Shown here: positions 44,562-56,800 of the stretch, one piece after another
Position numbering within the stretch: position 1 is the first letter of the stretch
Layout of the letters: each line of letters starts with the position of its first letter
Assembly (NCBI GenBank): GCA_964058845.1
Contig: CAXKVR010000036.1
Location: forward strand, 62,001 to 126,000
Length of the DNA stretch: 64,000 nt
Direction: 5' to 3'
Source of the DNA: Carex sylvatica
Lineage: Eukaryota; Streptophyta; Magnoliopsida; Poales; Cyperaceae
Program-made: the position numbers and the translations under genes
The notes under the pieces: generated by a model
The model's database searches: none
Seen by the model: only the letters and a program-made list of their open reading frames with translations
What the model was told of the DNA's origin: nothing

Positions 44562-46199
44562 ATGAACAATTGCTTCTCATTTAATGAGAAGACCAAAAAC
44601 TTTTATATCAATAATTTGATAATCTCATATTTTTCTATCAAGTGTTTATTAGAAACTCTTCCTATTAAATGTTTAGAGCTTCGAACATGGTTATATTGAT
44701 TGGTTCACAAAAACATGTTGATAAGATGTGTGTTTTATTCATCATGATAAATATTGCTTGATAGAACCAACGGCATATACATGTCAAACTCATCTCACGT
44801 AAGCTTACTTTAGAAAGATGCTGTTTAGGATATTATTATTTCGGTCATATTTCCTCCACAGGTAATTAACCATCATCATAACGTTTAGAAGTATGAATTT
44901 CTTTGCATACACTCTTGCTTTAAAAAAAATTACTTTTAGATCTCCTGCTTTAAAAAAAATTACTTTTAGACATATGCACACACAAGTGTTATACAAGAAG
45001 AAAATTTACATTCTATGGCATGATCCATGCTAAGACACAAGGCACCTCTTTCTCTCTGATTTTGGATCCCACACAGGGAGTACAGGCAATACTTTAAGAG
45101 ACGAGAGATTCATTCTATATTGTATTTAGATCCAATTTTATTTTAATATCTATGAATATTGTTAAATAAATATGTTTTCATTGATTTATCTTTTTAATAA
45201 AAATTTGTCATTTTGTATGAAAATTATTTTTGTTATCTTAAAATATATTCTATCGCAACGCACGGACACGATACTAGTATATATATATATAGGTAAGATT
45301 AATTTCCTGATTAACAAGCAACAAGTTCCTCAGCCCTCTAGACGTACGGACTACTGTTCTGAAAACATTAGTCCTAGCTAGCTCAGATCAATCTAGGATT
45401 TGAAAACATAAGTATAAAAAAGAGCTTTGACATGTCTCATAAATTCCAAGGAGCTTATTGCAAACAAACTTTAAAGCAATTAAAATAAAAAAATTAACCC
45501 TGAGAGTTCTCCTGACACGATATTTAGTTTCTCTATTACATAATAATTGATTATCATATAAAAGCATAACATGAATGAGAAAAGATAATCTGAAAAAGTT
45601 GGATTCAATTTCTAACTCTATGGGCTTTGGGCTTTGGGCTTTGGGCTTTGGGTTGGGCCTTTTAAAGCGTTTCATTGTTCATTGAGGTTAATTTCATTAT
45701 TTAATTGAATAAGTTATGCTAACGTAGTCAGTCCTATTTGTATTATTCGCTTCTTTAATTTAATTTTTTCTTGCATTCTTATTGGTTGCCAAGTCATTCA
45801 ACTTGAATACGCAATTTAACATTATCCATACTTATTTTTGTTTCAATCACTGACTTTTTTTTTCTTAGGCAGAAAAGGTTTCCATCCACAACATCTTGTT
45901 CACGTTTTGACTATAGTACTATCCATTCCTTGTTTAACTAGTTTTAACGGACACCGGTCCCACCTTTTAACTGACCACTTACTCTGTCTATTTAACTTTC
46001 CTTCTGTGCCTCTATTTTCTTTTTTGAATCTCATTTTCAAAACTTTCCTTCTTCGATCAACTTGTTTTATTTTTGAGGCGATTTGTTTTCGATATTTTTT
46101 TCTCTCTTTACGAGGACGAAATTTTTTGTATCTAATATTCAATCGAATTCTGAAAATTCGTTTTTCAGCAGTGAGACTTGCATTGATGAAGAAACTGAA
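44562..46199. other. spacer with a small heptamer array
   Basis: No gene recognised. GGGCTTT is repeated four to five times at about 45621-45653. The open frames at 45838-46212 (plus) and 45900-46256 (minus, very Lys/Arg-rich) have no family resemblance and are not supported. Confidence 0.4.
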
Positions 46200-46998
46200 T
46201 AATGGACATTGAACACAATATTTTTTCTGAAAAAACAACACATCAACATCTAACAATACTACACAGTTATCTAAACAAAAATGGTATAGTAAAAAAAAAA
46301 AAATTCATCAATTACTCAGTCCACTCTTGTGTCAAAGTATATTTTCAAAATTTAGAGATATACAACTATCTATTCCTAAATAAATGTGACTTTGTCATTG
46401 GTAGCTACTAACATGTCAAAATTATTATAGTTTACTTATATAACTGAAATTAGATATTACAACAATTCAAATTACATCAGAAATACTATCATATTATATG
46501 ATAAATGATTTCACTGAGTTAAAAAAAGACTTTGGTTTTCCTCCACATGTTTGGCCTATTCGTATTCGTATTTGACAATGGTAATGAAAATAATTTTATA
46601 TACTTCTCATAGAAAAACATCAAGAAAATGGAAATATCCATTTAAGGAACATAAATGGAGAGGAGATTAAGCCATACATCAATTATTTATTATTTCAAAA
46701 ACTAAAATTCTTTAAGAAGACATTTTCTTTGCATGAGAAAATTCAATGAAGTCTCCAATAGTCAGCACTCATGACACATATAGCATATTCTCGTATACAA
46801 AAATCAATGATTTATTATCCAAAAATAATATTTAATGCTTTAAAAAGACCTTTTCTTTACATGACAAAATTCATTGATTTAATATACCTACTTGCATGAC
46901 ATTTTCTTTGCTTCGTTTTCTCTCAGATTTAATCATCTTTCTTCACGAATAAAGCAACAATACAAAAAGAAAAATAGAAAAACGCTTCCCACCTGCGT
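46200..46998. repeat. ~800-bp direct repeat, copy 1
   Basis: Starts at TAATGGACATT and ends at TCCCACCTGCGT. A near-identical copy in the same orientation is at 62736-63542. No TG...CA ends, primer-binding site or purine tract support an LTR reading. It abuts the 3' end of the BCAT pseudogene. Confidence 0.85.
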
Positions 46999-47035
46999 AG
47001 AAAGTTGAACATTGACAGTTTTGTCCTCTGAAATA

Positions 47036-48735
47036 TCAATCAATATTTACAATCCAGCCATTTTTATCTTCTACAAGTCTCGTTTGGATTGAAGTAAGAG
47101 CCGTGTATAGCTTCTTTGACATCGTCTCTTCTCCAGTTCTGTATCTATACCTGTAAGTAGAGAAATATACTGTAAGAACTAAGAACAGGTTAAAACATCT
47201 TTATTTTTATAGTAACTTATACAGCTAATTACAACGAAACCAAAATTTTCTCAGCAAATTTTACCTATGGTCTTGGTAAGAAATGCTGGAGACCTGGGAA
47301 ACCACCACAGCAGTTCCTGTGCAAAAAACTTCATCTGCTTCCCTCAGATCGTCAATTGAAACAAGCCTTTCACAAACCTGGTTTGTCCAAATTCAAGAAG
47401 AAAAAAGAAAAGAAGAAAAAAAACGAGGGTATTTATGACCAATGAAATCTACTGAGCGTGCTAATTGCATGCATTATGACCAATGAAATCTTACAAACCT
47501 ATTAGATATAAATAATCAGTTTACTTTTATGGCTTTCAAGCTTAACAAAGCACAATGAAATCCACTGAGCGTGCTAATTGCACGCATTATGAAAAATTTA
47601 AGTTTTAACATAATTCTTTAATCGGGTTCCGAACTGACAACCTTCCATGCAGAAGGCATTGCGTTAGTCACTATAATAAAGACTGGTTCTTAGCTTGTAA
47701 CATAATTCTGTTCCTTGAAAATATTCAGATTATCCATTAACTCGAAAAACCAACCCTAGATTAACTTACATAAAATTGACTATTAAATTGCTGCTTTCTA
47801 CTTGGTACTTTAGATGTAAATTTATACTTTTCTTACTTCCAATCCAAATTGATGTTTTATTTGCTGACCTGGTAACCAATATTATGAGCTAATTCCATGA
47901 TACTTTTACGAGTGATTCCTGGAAGAATTATTCCCTTTGTGTCTGTGTCGAGATTACACCATCCTAGATAAGATTATTAATATATATATATTAGATTTTA
48001 TCATTAGTATGAAAATAATATATCATTACTTTGAATTATAGTCCAGCTTATAAAATAAGCTTTAAGTTTCAAAATACAACAAAAAGGATACATGGTCAAT
48101 AAAATTTAGCTGAAAATGATAAAATTAACAAAAGAAAGAAAAAGAAAATAAACAACTATCTCACTAATGTCTACAAAGATATACAATAACCTTGACAATA
48201 AAAAGATTGCAAGAAGAGGCCTCCTCTAGGTATGTTTTATTGACTGAATCGAGATAAAGCACATCTGAGAAACCTTTGCTCTTTGCTGTCATCTGTGCCT
48301 TCAACACCTAACCCAAATATTGAAATATTTGTTAGTTCACTTATCAATCAATTCAATTTTTTTAATGAATATTGAATATTTTAGATTAAGCAATTTTGGT
48401 GATATAATAAACATTACAATACGTACTGGTGCATAATTGCCAATTGATTTTACATCTCTGGTCCCACCCGGGCAGGCTCGGTGGTTTCATCCTCAATTAA
48501 CAAGTTGATTGGTTCCATTCCCTCCTGTAGAAATATAGTATAATTTACAATTCTTGAAACATGTTTTCTGAATTTTTGGGAAATAACCAGAAGTTATTAG
48601 AAAAATCTACAATTCTTGAAACATGTTTTCTGAATTCTTGAAACATTATTTTTGCATTCTCTTCTGGTCTAAAGAGAAGGAATCCGTTCCCTTTTGCACT
48701 TCTATATGCTTTTAGACCTTCGAATAGACTCTATT
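47036..48735 (-). pseudogene. branched-chain amino acid aminotransferase pseudogene
   Basis: Exon remnants, in transcription order: about 48735-48640 (FEGLKAYRSAKGNGF, then RPEENAKIMFQ in another frame), 48524-48427 (EGMEPINLLIEDE, then PGGTRDVKSIGNYAP in another frame), 48307-48191 (SKGFSDVLYLDSVNKTYLEE), 47963-47869 (GIILPGITRKSIMELAHNIG), 47377-47265 (ADEVFCTGTAVVVSQ) and 47150-47036 (KKLYTALTSIQTRLVEDKNG, stop). Splice sites are mostly intact. Three single-base-type frameshifts are visible, near 48672, 48480 and 47945, and the exons for the N-terminus and the middle (RPLL-type region) are missing. The family moves amino groups between branched-chain amino acids and 2-oxoglutarate using PLP. 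This copy cannot do so. Confidence 0.85.
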
Positions 48736-49653
48736 TTTAACAAAAAATAAATGAAATATATATGCATCTATTAGAAATTGTAACTTATTATATTTAACTA
48801 TTTGAATACATCAAATGGGGAAGAAAAAAAAGGGGTCTGATCTCTTTTTTTTTCAACTAAAAAAAGTGTTTGAAAACTAAGCAAAACAATACACATTTTT
48901 CTAAATAAGTTACCGTGTATGAACTAGAAATAAATCTGCTGTGATTCTCAAAAGAATCATAGGATTCTGCTTTTCCACATACACCCCTCTATTTTTTTAG
49001 ATGCAAAAATCTCAAAATCTATTATTTTATATGCACAAATCTCAAAACAAATGAATGAGTAGATTTGAAAAAGCAAGGTCTTGTGATTCTCAAGAATCAC
49101 AGCAGATTTGTTTCCGTATGAACTAGTAGAACTGTAGACGGTTTAGTATTATTCAACCATGTAGAAATAAATGTCACTTTCGGACATGCTTCAAAACTTT
49201 CACACTATTTGTGTATGTTGGAGTTTTTTTTTCGTGCGGACACTTCTCCCATTACACACTATTAATATTAATTTTTTTCGTATATGTGTATGATATTATG
49301 TATATGATCGCGTTTTCTGTCTCAATGACCTTAGAGGTTCCTCATTTCCATAAATTGGAAATTTAAAAATTATACAAGAATTGCTCTGTAATTCCTTCAT
49401 ACAACACTGTACAAGTAACAACTCCTTTCTAGTGCAGCTAGTGAAAAAAAAAAAAAAACGTATTCATTGAAGAAAACAACAGAATTCAGTTTGCAAGAAA
49501 TAAATTATATAATTAAGAAAACATACATGGAGTCTGGAGATAGAGCCAAATTCAGACACCACAATAGATGAACATTTTTTTTTTTTTTGGTGATAAAAAT
49601 ATAACAAGAGCATTTCAGTGCAAACTATAGGTGAAATATATTTCTGATTTTGC
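48736..49653. other. spacer
   Basis: Region between the BCAT pseudogene and the UGT 3' end. Near 48550-48650 the phrase ACAATTCTTGAAACATGTTTTC is repeated. An imperfect inverted pair around AAATCTGCTGTGATTCTCA (about 48930) and TGAGAATC-type sequence (about 49090) suggests a small foldback MITE. No gene. Confidence 0.4.
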
Positions 49654-51045
49654 CTATGCTGTTTTATGATTGCTAGCAAGTCCCAGAATCTTATCAGCCA
49701 AAATTCGGATGTCATCATCTTTTCGATTGTGTATCACCTCCGCCAGGTCCTCCGCTTTTTTCCTGACACGGTCACCATACTCCGACACTAGAATTTGCTT
49801 AATGCATGCACAAACATCTTCCCCTTTAAAATTCCCGAGACCACGTTGCGGGATTTCTATTCCGATGCCGAGCTCTACTATCAGCTTGGCATTCACCGGT
49901 TGGTCCCAATTCATTGGCAATGCTAACATGGGAACACTGGCCTGCATACCTTCGATTACCGAGCTCCAACCGCAGTGTGTTACAAAAGAACCGAGGTTGC
50001 GGTGCAGCAAAATCTTTCGTTGTGGGGCCCATGAGGTGATCACAAGCCCCCTTTGTGGACCTACCCTCTCTACCAATCCATGTAGCAGCGCCTTCGCCGA
50101 TTCATTACCTTTTTCATCATTGTTCTTTGGAAAGCGAGCAACCCAAATGAAGCAAGCACCACTGAGCTCCAAGCCTCGAGCGAGTTGCTCCATTTCATTG
50201 TACGGCATGAAACACTCGCTACCAAATGAAACAAACACCACAGACCTCGGTTCTCTCTGGTCTAACCATTGCATGACCTTCTCTTCTTCTTGGATATTTC
50301 CAGGAGAAACACTGCCGACATCTGGAATCAAGGGTCCCGTCAGAACCAGTTCCTTCCTAATAAGGGCCGAGAGGTAGTCGATGTACTTTGCCTCAATTTC
50401 GCGAAAAGACCTGGCTATTATAAAGTCAGAGAGCTGCCAGCAAAGCACAACTTGCTCTAGAAAATGTCGATAACCTTGATCTCCTTCGGGTGGTCCTGTT
50501 CTTTGTCTACGATTCTCTTGGGTTAACTTGATTGCAGGGAAGGGGAAATCTTTAGAAGGTGCAAAATAATCATGAGCACACAACGACTTCGCAACGGTAC
50601 AACCAATGTACACAACAGCCGGGATGTTGCGTTGGCGTGCAATATTTGCTGCCCATGGTTGAAAGATGTCAAATATGAGGAGGTCAGGTTTTAGAGTTTC
50701 TAGAAGATCCGAGAAGGTTTCTTCCGACTGGGCGAACGCTTGAGTGAGTACTGGAATCAAATGCAGCGGTAAGTGCTTTGTGGTGTGCAGATCAGGTGGT
50801 AGTTCTTCTGTTTCCAGTAGCCGAATCTCAACCAAGTTTATGCTCGACGGACTTGTAACCGTCGAATGCCGGTGAAGATTATCTCGTATGGAATCGAGTA
50901 TGATCGGTGTCGAGCAAAAGTGAATAGAGAGGTTGTTTAGCTCTTGTGTTAACCTCTTGGCTAGCTCTAGGTAACGGTTTGCATGGCCATGAGCAAGCCA
51001 TGGAAGCATGAGAACATTGATCCTCTTCTCTCTGGGGTTATCCAT
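49654..51045 (-). CDS. UDP-glycosyltransferase, UGT94-like (463 aa)
   Basis: Intact single-exon family-1 glycosyltransferase. The N-terminal acceptor domain has the HGH motif at residues 19-21 (PWLAHGHANRYLELAKRL), whose second His is the expected catalytic base, and DIFQPWAANIA for the partner Asp. The PSPG sugar-donor box spans residues 339-382: Trp339, His357, Gly359, Glu365, Asp381, Gln382. The usual HCGWNS reads HCGWSS, as is common in the UGT94 clade of glycoside-branching enzymes (sugar added to the sugar of a flavonoid, terpenoid or similar). Length is normal, with no signal peptide, so cytosolic. Donor and acceptor cannot be read from sequence. There are no pathway neighbours in the window. 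Confidence 0.9.
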   Translation of the reverse strand: MDNPREKRINVLMLPWLAHGHANRYLELAKRLTQELNNLSIHFCSTPIILDSIRDNLHRHSTVTSPSSINLVEIRLLETEELPPDLHTTKHLPLHLIPVLTQAFAQSEETFSDLLETLKPDLLIFDIFQPWAANIARQRNIPAVVYIGCTVAKSLCAHDYFAPSKDFPFPAIKLTQENRRQRTGPPEGDQGYRHFLEQVVLCWQLSDFIIARSFREIEAKYIDYLSALIRKELVLTGPLIPDVGSVSPGNIQEEEKVMQWLDQREPRSVVFVSFGSECFMPYNEMEQLARGLELSGACFIWVARFPKNNDEKGNESAKALLHGLVERVGPQRGLVITSWAPQRKILLHRNLGSFVTHCGWSSVIEGMQASVPMLALPMNWDQPVNAKLIVELGIGIEIPQRGLGNFKGEDVCACIKQILVSEYGDRVRKKAEDLAEVIHNRKDDDIRILADKILGLASNHKTA

Positions 51046-51889
51046 GGACTAGAAAGATGAGGAGAAGTATGTATATATTTATCTAATAAATGGTGATGGG
51101 ATATATATTATTCTAATGAACGGTTCTAATTGCACAATTAGGCCGGCATCACATGCGCCTAGGGATTTGAATAAACGGTATGCTCTAGGCAGTCAAAGAG
51201 CGGGCATTGCTTTATTTTGTTGGTTCTTCTTGATAACAAACAAAGTAAATTTGGCGCATCAATAACATATTGTTTTATTCATTTACAAGAACGAAATAAA
51301 TAAATAAATTGGATCAAATTTTTATTCAAAAGCGAGTTATATACGTTCGATCAAATTAAATTAAGATTCGTTGAGACGATTTAGTAGCGCACAAATTTAA
51401 ATTGCTCTGTGAATCTCAACTATTCCTACGAATCTCAACGTTAATCCAACAGTTAATGCCTGACTTGAAATAAGACTCTATCCAAAACCCTTTGGACAAA
51501 AAACCTTACCAAGAAATAAATACACACATATGAAAAATAATTATAGAAAAATGGAAGCATATGCGGAAGAAATTTTCACGAACTCCTGGACTTTCTCTAA
51601 TTCTCAATTAATTTGTGGTAGGTTTTGGCAGAAAAAAAATCAGATAAAAACGGCAAGGAAACGACAACAAAATTACTAAAAATACAAAACTTCTCTCCTC
51701 AATTACGTAGTGAAAATTGAACGGTGTAATTTTATAAACAGAGAAGATTCAAATCAATTAAAAAAAAAAAATGCGAAGATTTCACATGATCTTCTCCACT
51801 ACCTATACTCTGCCTTAAGATATCTCCATTCTTATATTATGCACGTAGATCTTCTGATCCGCTAATGACTATGATTGAAAGATAAGATT
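51046..51889. other. UGT upstream region
   Basis: 5' flank of the minus-strand UGT and left flank of the CACTA element. An A+T-rich TATA-like run (TAAATATATAC on the minus strand) is present at 51071-51081, only about 30 bases from the ATG, so its role as TATA box is doubtful. Nothing else recognised. Confidence 0.4.
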
Positions 51890-51904
51890 CACTAGTGGAA
51901 AAAC

Positions 51905-52180
51905 AGAAATCAGGATCGGCCTATCTAGATCGGCTATATGAAACAACCGATACTAATATCTATCTGGATCGGTTCTTTGAACAAAATTGATCCTAATAGT
52001 TAATCAGATCGGTTTTTATAAATAACTGATCCTGATAGTTGAATTATCAGGATCGGTTTTTTATAAACAACTGATCCTGATAGTTGAAATATCAGGATCG
52101 TCAGGATTAGTTGTTTATAAAAATCGATCCAGATACTATCAGGATCGGTTTTTTATAAACAACCGATCCTAATAGTGCAT
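51905..52180. repeat. CACTA subterminal repeat field (GGATCGGTT)
   Basis: Multiple direct and inverted copies of ATCAGGATCGGTT and AACCGATCCTGAT, partly arranged as palindromes around TTTTATAAACAAC. Such fields are the transposase-binding zones of CACTA elements. The leader of the first transposase gene appears to start just downstream (about 52200-52305, ending in a GAG/GTACAT donor-like site). Confidence 0.75.
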
Positions 52181-52571
52181 ATGAAAAGTTAATTCAGTCT
52201 CATTTTTGTCAGAATCTCATTTTTCTTCCTCTATCGCCTCTCTTAATTAACGCAGCAGCTATTTCGCCCTACATTACTTCAACTATCTCAGCTCTCTTTT
52301 CTGAGGTACATTTGATCATCCCTTTTCTCAAGTTTGTTATTACTAGTAGAGCATCATTTATTGGCTTTATGATTAATTCGGTTCAAACCCTAAACCTTAA
52401 ATCCTATATATATACAAGAAGTGAGTTACGATCCGGCCCGCTCAAAATCTAAACCTTATAGCCTTGATTCAGCTCTTTTGTTAGTTCCACAAGCTTTTAA
52501 TTATAAGTTTGAATACCTAGCATCTTCTCATTTCAAGTTTTTTTTTATATATGGAGACTTGGATGCACATG

Positions 52572-52576
<5 letters not shown>

Positions 52577-52615
<39 letters not shown>
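52577..52615. repeat. (AT)n microsatellite
   Basis: About 19 AT units directly before the hairpin element at 52616. A shorter (TA)n run follows that element at 53023-53042. Confidence 0.9.
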
Positions 52616-52618
<3 letters not shown>

Positions 52619-53022
52619 AACGGCTAATTTGCTACTGGCAGCATTTCTGCCCGAGGTGCTGCCGGCCGTTTTTTTATTTTGTGATGTCCAAACAATAAAT
52701 CCAAACCGTTAGATGTTTAATCCATATTATAATCTACTTGGAGACCAAATTTTACATTTTTTTGAATTTTTTTACTATTTATTAAGCTGGTTTGAAAACT
52801 GCTGATTTCAGTAAATTTCTGCAGCATTGAAATCAGCAGTTTTCAAACCAGCTTAATAAATAGTATAAAAATTCAAAAAAATGTAAAATTTGGTCTCCAA
52901 GTAGATTATAATATGGATTAAACATCTAACGGTTTGGATTTGTTGTTTGGACATCACAAAATAAAAAAATGGTCGGCAGCACCTCGGGCAGAAATGCTGC
53001 CAGCAGCAAATTAGCCGGTCCC
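52616..53022. mobile_element. 407-bp near-perfect hairpin MITE in the CACTA leader intron
   Basis: The left arm starts GGGAACGGCTAATTTGCT and the right arm ends AGCAAATTAGCCGGTCCC. The arms are complementary over almost 195 bases each, around a short loop (AGTAAATTTCTGCAGCAT). It sits in (TA)n sequence, so a TA-type target duplication is possible but cannot be proved. The high arm identity points to a recent insertion. Confidence 0.8.
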
Positions 53023-53564
53023 TATATATATATATATATATATGCATATATGCTATATATGAGCTAATATATGAGCTACATATGAGTTATTCTTTATATG
53101 TGGAGATTTTCTTTATAAGTTTGAATACCTCTTCTTATTTCAAAATTTGCATGCACACGCTTTTGAGTTTGCTATATATATATGCTATATGAACATTTTT
53201 TATTTATTTCAAGTTGTAGGATATATAACATGCATGTTATGTACATCTCTTAATTAGGTTATGATCGATGGTTTAATTTTGTAGATTGGCTATTATTGAG
53301 ATATTTGGTGCAGCGATATATTTTCATCTCACTCGATCCGTCATCCAAAAAAAGTTGTAAGTACAACCTAGAACTCATGTTTAATTAGTTTTGTGCATTA
53401 ATGTATTTTTTTTGTAAGAGATGTAATTATATTAGCTAGGTATGTAGCTAGAGTACTGTCTTATGAACCACAACCGCATTATTAATGCCTTTAGGTCATG
53501 ATACCCGTTCAAAATTAATCCATTAGGAATTAATTTTGAATAGTCCCCGTTTTGGGACTGCTAT

Positions 53565-53748
53565 CTGAATACTTTGTCTCATTTAGGATGTGGCCACATG
53601 TTAGTCGTGTTTTAGCATTTAAAAAAAATTTGGCAGCATTTTCACTTAATTTCTCGAATCTCGGGGAACTAAGGGGAAATGCTGCTGAAATTTTCTTAAA
53701 TGCTAAAATACGACTAACATGTGGCCACTAATGAGACAAAGTATTCAG
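53565..53748. repeat. 184-bp hairpin just upstream of the TNP2 start
   Basis: The left arm CTGAATACTTTGTCTCATT and right arm AATGAGACAAAGTATTCAG are perfect complements at the base. Pairing continues through GTGGCCACATGTTAGTCGT and TTTAGCATTTAA to TGCTGC near the loop. It lies about 105 bases before the transposase ATG, in its leader. Confidence 0.65.
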
Positions 53749-53852
53749 AGAGTGGGATAGGATTGTAACCCAGCCCCATGTAAGCCATATTGTGAACAGA
53801 ACTAAGCTCCCCAACCTTATTCTTAATTAATTGTGTTTTATTATAATTGCAG

Positions 53853-56800
53853 ATGGGCCGCAGTTGGATGTACGAAGTATCACGTCTATCTGATGAATAT
53901 ATGATAGGTGTCGAGGAATTTATCAGAGTTGCTATGGAAGATATGGTGAATAAGGGGAGTGCACTGATGTCGTGTCCTTGTCGTGATTGTAACAATGGTC
54001 AAAAATTCTCCAACTCGAACCAAGTGAGGAACCATTTAATCCGTCGTGGATTCAAGCAAGGATATAAGTGTTGGTTATGGCACAGTGAGAGTTTGCCAAC
54101 CGACATAGGTACTGGTACTGAGCATCAGAAATATCATACGGTGGAAATGATGAGAATGATCTACGGGGATTGGAAACTGATATAGGCGCTCATACTGAGG
54201 ATCAGAAATACCATACCGAAGAAAATAATGATATGGTGGTAGATAGATGTGATAATTTTGATCAAATGTTACGTGATTTAGAAGATGATTTTGATAATTA
54301 TAAGCAGTATTATTATTTGAGAATTTGTACGAAGATTCTAATAAGGAATTGCATCCTGGTTGTTCTAAATTTTCAAAATTGAAAGGTGTATTAAAATTGT
54401 ATAACCTCAAAGCATCTAACGGTTGGAGTGATAGAAGTTTTACTGAGTTATTACAAACTTTAAAAGAAATACTTCCGGATGGAAACGAGATACCACCAAA
54501 TGTTTATGAAGCGAAGAAAATATTGTGCCTAGTGAATTTGGAAGTTCAAAGAACACATGCGTGTCCAAATGATTGTATATTATATCGATCCGAGTATAAA
54601 GATTTTCACGAGTGTCCAAAATGTGGTGCATCACGTTACAAACCAAAGCAGTTAACCGGCAATTAAAGTGATGATTACAAAAGGAATAAAGGACCTCCGG
54701 CAAAAGCATTGTGGTACCTTCCCGTGAAACCGATATTGAAACGTTTGTTCTCAAATGCTAAAGATGCGAAATTAGTGCGTTGGCATGCCGATAACCAAAA
54801 AAAAGACGAAAAATTACGGCACCTCGCTGATTCTCCTCAATGGAGAAATATTGACAGAGAGTTCTCCGAATTCGGACGTGACCCTAGAAATCTTAAGCTT
54901 GGACTGAGTGTAGATGGAATAAATATGCACAGTAGCATGAGCAGCAAGCATAGCAGTTGGCCGGTTCTATTGTGCATTTATAATTTTCTGCCTTAGTTAT
55001 GTATGAAACGCAAATACATCATGTTGACCTTGCTCATATCAGGATCCAAACAGCCCAGGAACGACATAGATGTGTATCTAGCGTCATTGATCGATGATTT
55101 AAAAGAATTATGGCAACCCGGAGTGCAGATATTTGATGCATACAGCAAGGAGAAATTCACTTTACAGGCCATGATTTTCTGCACCATTAATGATTTTCCG
55201 GCTTATGAAAATTTATCGGGTTACAGAGTCAAAGGAGAGAAAGCATGCCCTATTTGTCTGGAGGATACAGTCGATGTGTGGCTACCTAATTTCTCTAAAA
55301 ATGTGTACATGAGTCATCGTAGATTTCTTTCTGCCAACCATGCACACCAAAAGAGAAAGAAATTATTCAATGAAAAGACCGAGAATACCAGAGTAAATTA
55401 TCCGTTGACCGGTAAAGCTGTTTATTCGCGAGTGAACGATATCAAAGTTCAATTTGGAAAATTTAAAAAAAAGGTGGTGAGAAAGAAAGGGGCACCGAAA
55501 ATTAGTTGGAAGAAGAGGTTAATATTCTGGGATTTACCATACTGGCAATACTTAGATGTTCGACACTGTCTCGATGTGATGCATGTGGTTAAAAATGTGT
55601 GTGATAGGCTAGTTGGAACATTATTGAATATTTTGGGTAAGACTAAGGATGGTATCAATGCTCGAAAAGATATGCAATTTCTGAACATACGGTCGGATCT
55701 ACAACTAGCAGAGAAGGAAAGAGAAAATTCTAAAACCCGCAATGCATACGCTGTCGAAAGCAGAGAAAAAAAGCTTATTGGAATGCTTTCATGGTGTCAA
55801 AGTTCCATCTGGATATTCTTCGAATATTAAAAACCTAGTTTCATTGGAAGATTTAAAATTAACAGGAATGAAGTCTCACGACTGTCATATTTTAATGACA
55901 CAACTTCTTCCTATTGCAATTTGGGGCATATTGCCAAAGTGTGTTAGGCAGACCATCACGAAGCTTTGTTTTTTCTTTAATGCCATATGTTGCAAAGTAA
56001 GTGATCCTAATATGCTAGATGCTCTGCAGAAGGAGGTTGTTATTACTCTTTGTCATCTTGAAATGTATTTTCCGCCGTCTTTTTTTTATATCATGGTTCA
56101 TTTAATCGTTCATCTAATTAGAGAAATTAAGATGTGCGGACCTGTTTTCTTGCAGTACATGTATCCGTTCGAGAGATACATGGGATTGTTAAAGGCATAT
56201 ATCAGGAATTGATATCGGTATGAGGGAAGCATCGTAAAACCTTATGCTGCCGAAGAGGTTATTGAGTTTTGTACTAATTATATGGATGATGTCAAAGCTA
56301 TCGGCATCCCTAAATCTCAGCACGAGGGTCGACTTCACGGGGTAGGCACAATCGGTGTGAAATTATTCGAGCCCAATAGTACAACGATGTCACTAGCACA
56401 TTTTCATGTTTTGAAACACTTCACTGACATTCATCATTTTTGGGATGACCATATGACTCTCTTGTGGCAACAGAATCCTAAGAAATCTGACAAGTGGTTA
56501 ATCGGCGAACACAATAAAAATTTTGAAGGATGGTTTACACGTAGAGTCGTGCAAGCTCCAGAGGGAGAAAATATTACAGAAACTGTCAAATTGTTGGCTC
56601 TTAGTCCAGTCCACGTCGTGAGGACCTTCCAAGGATATGACATCAACGGGTACACATTTTACACAAGAAATCAAGATTCAAAGAGTACCGTCCAAAACAG
56701 TGGAGTGACGTTAGTAGCCGTTTCGAGTGATTTGTCAGATCCTAAAGGTGTCGGACCATTGCATGCATCAATGTCATATTAGGGGTTTATTGAAGAAATT

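Noticed and set aside
45838..46256. Two opposite open frames, one strongly basic
   Set aside because: No recognisable domain, no homologous copy to test coding constraint; more likely chance in A+T-rich DNA.
47036..48735. Functional branched-chain aminotransferase
   Set aside because: Frame changes inside three exon remnants and missing exons.
52421..52627. Open frame ending in an Ile-Tyr run
   Set aside because: It reads through the (AT)n microsatellite.
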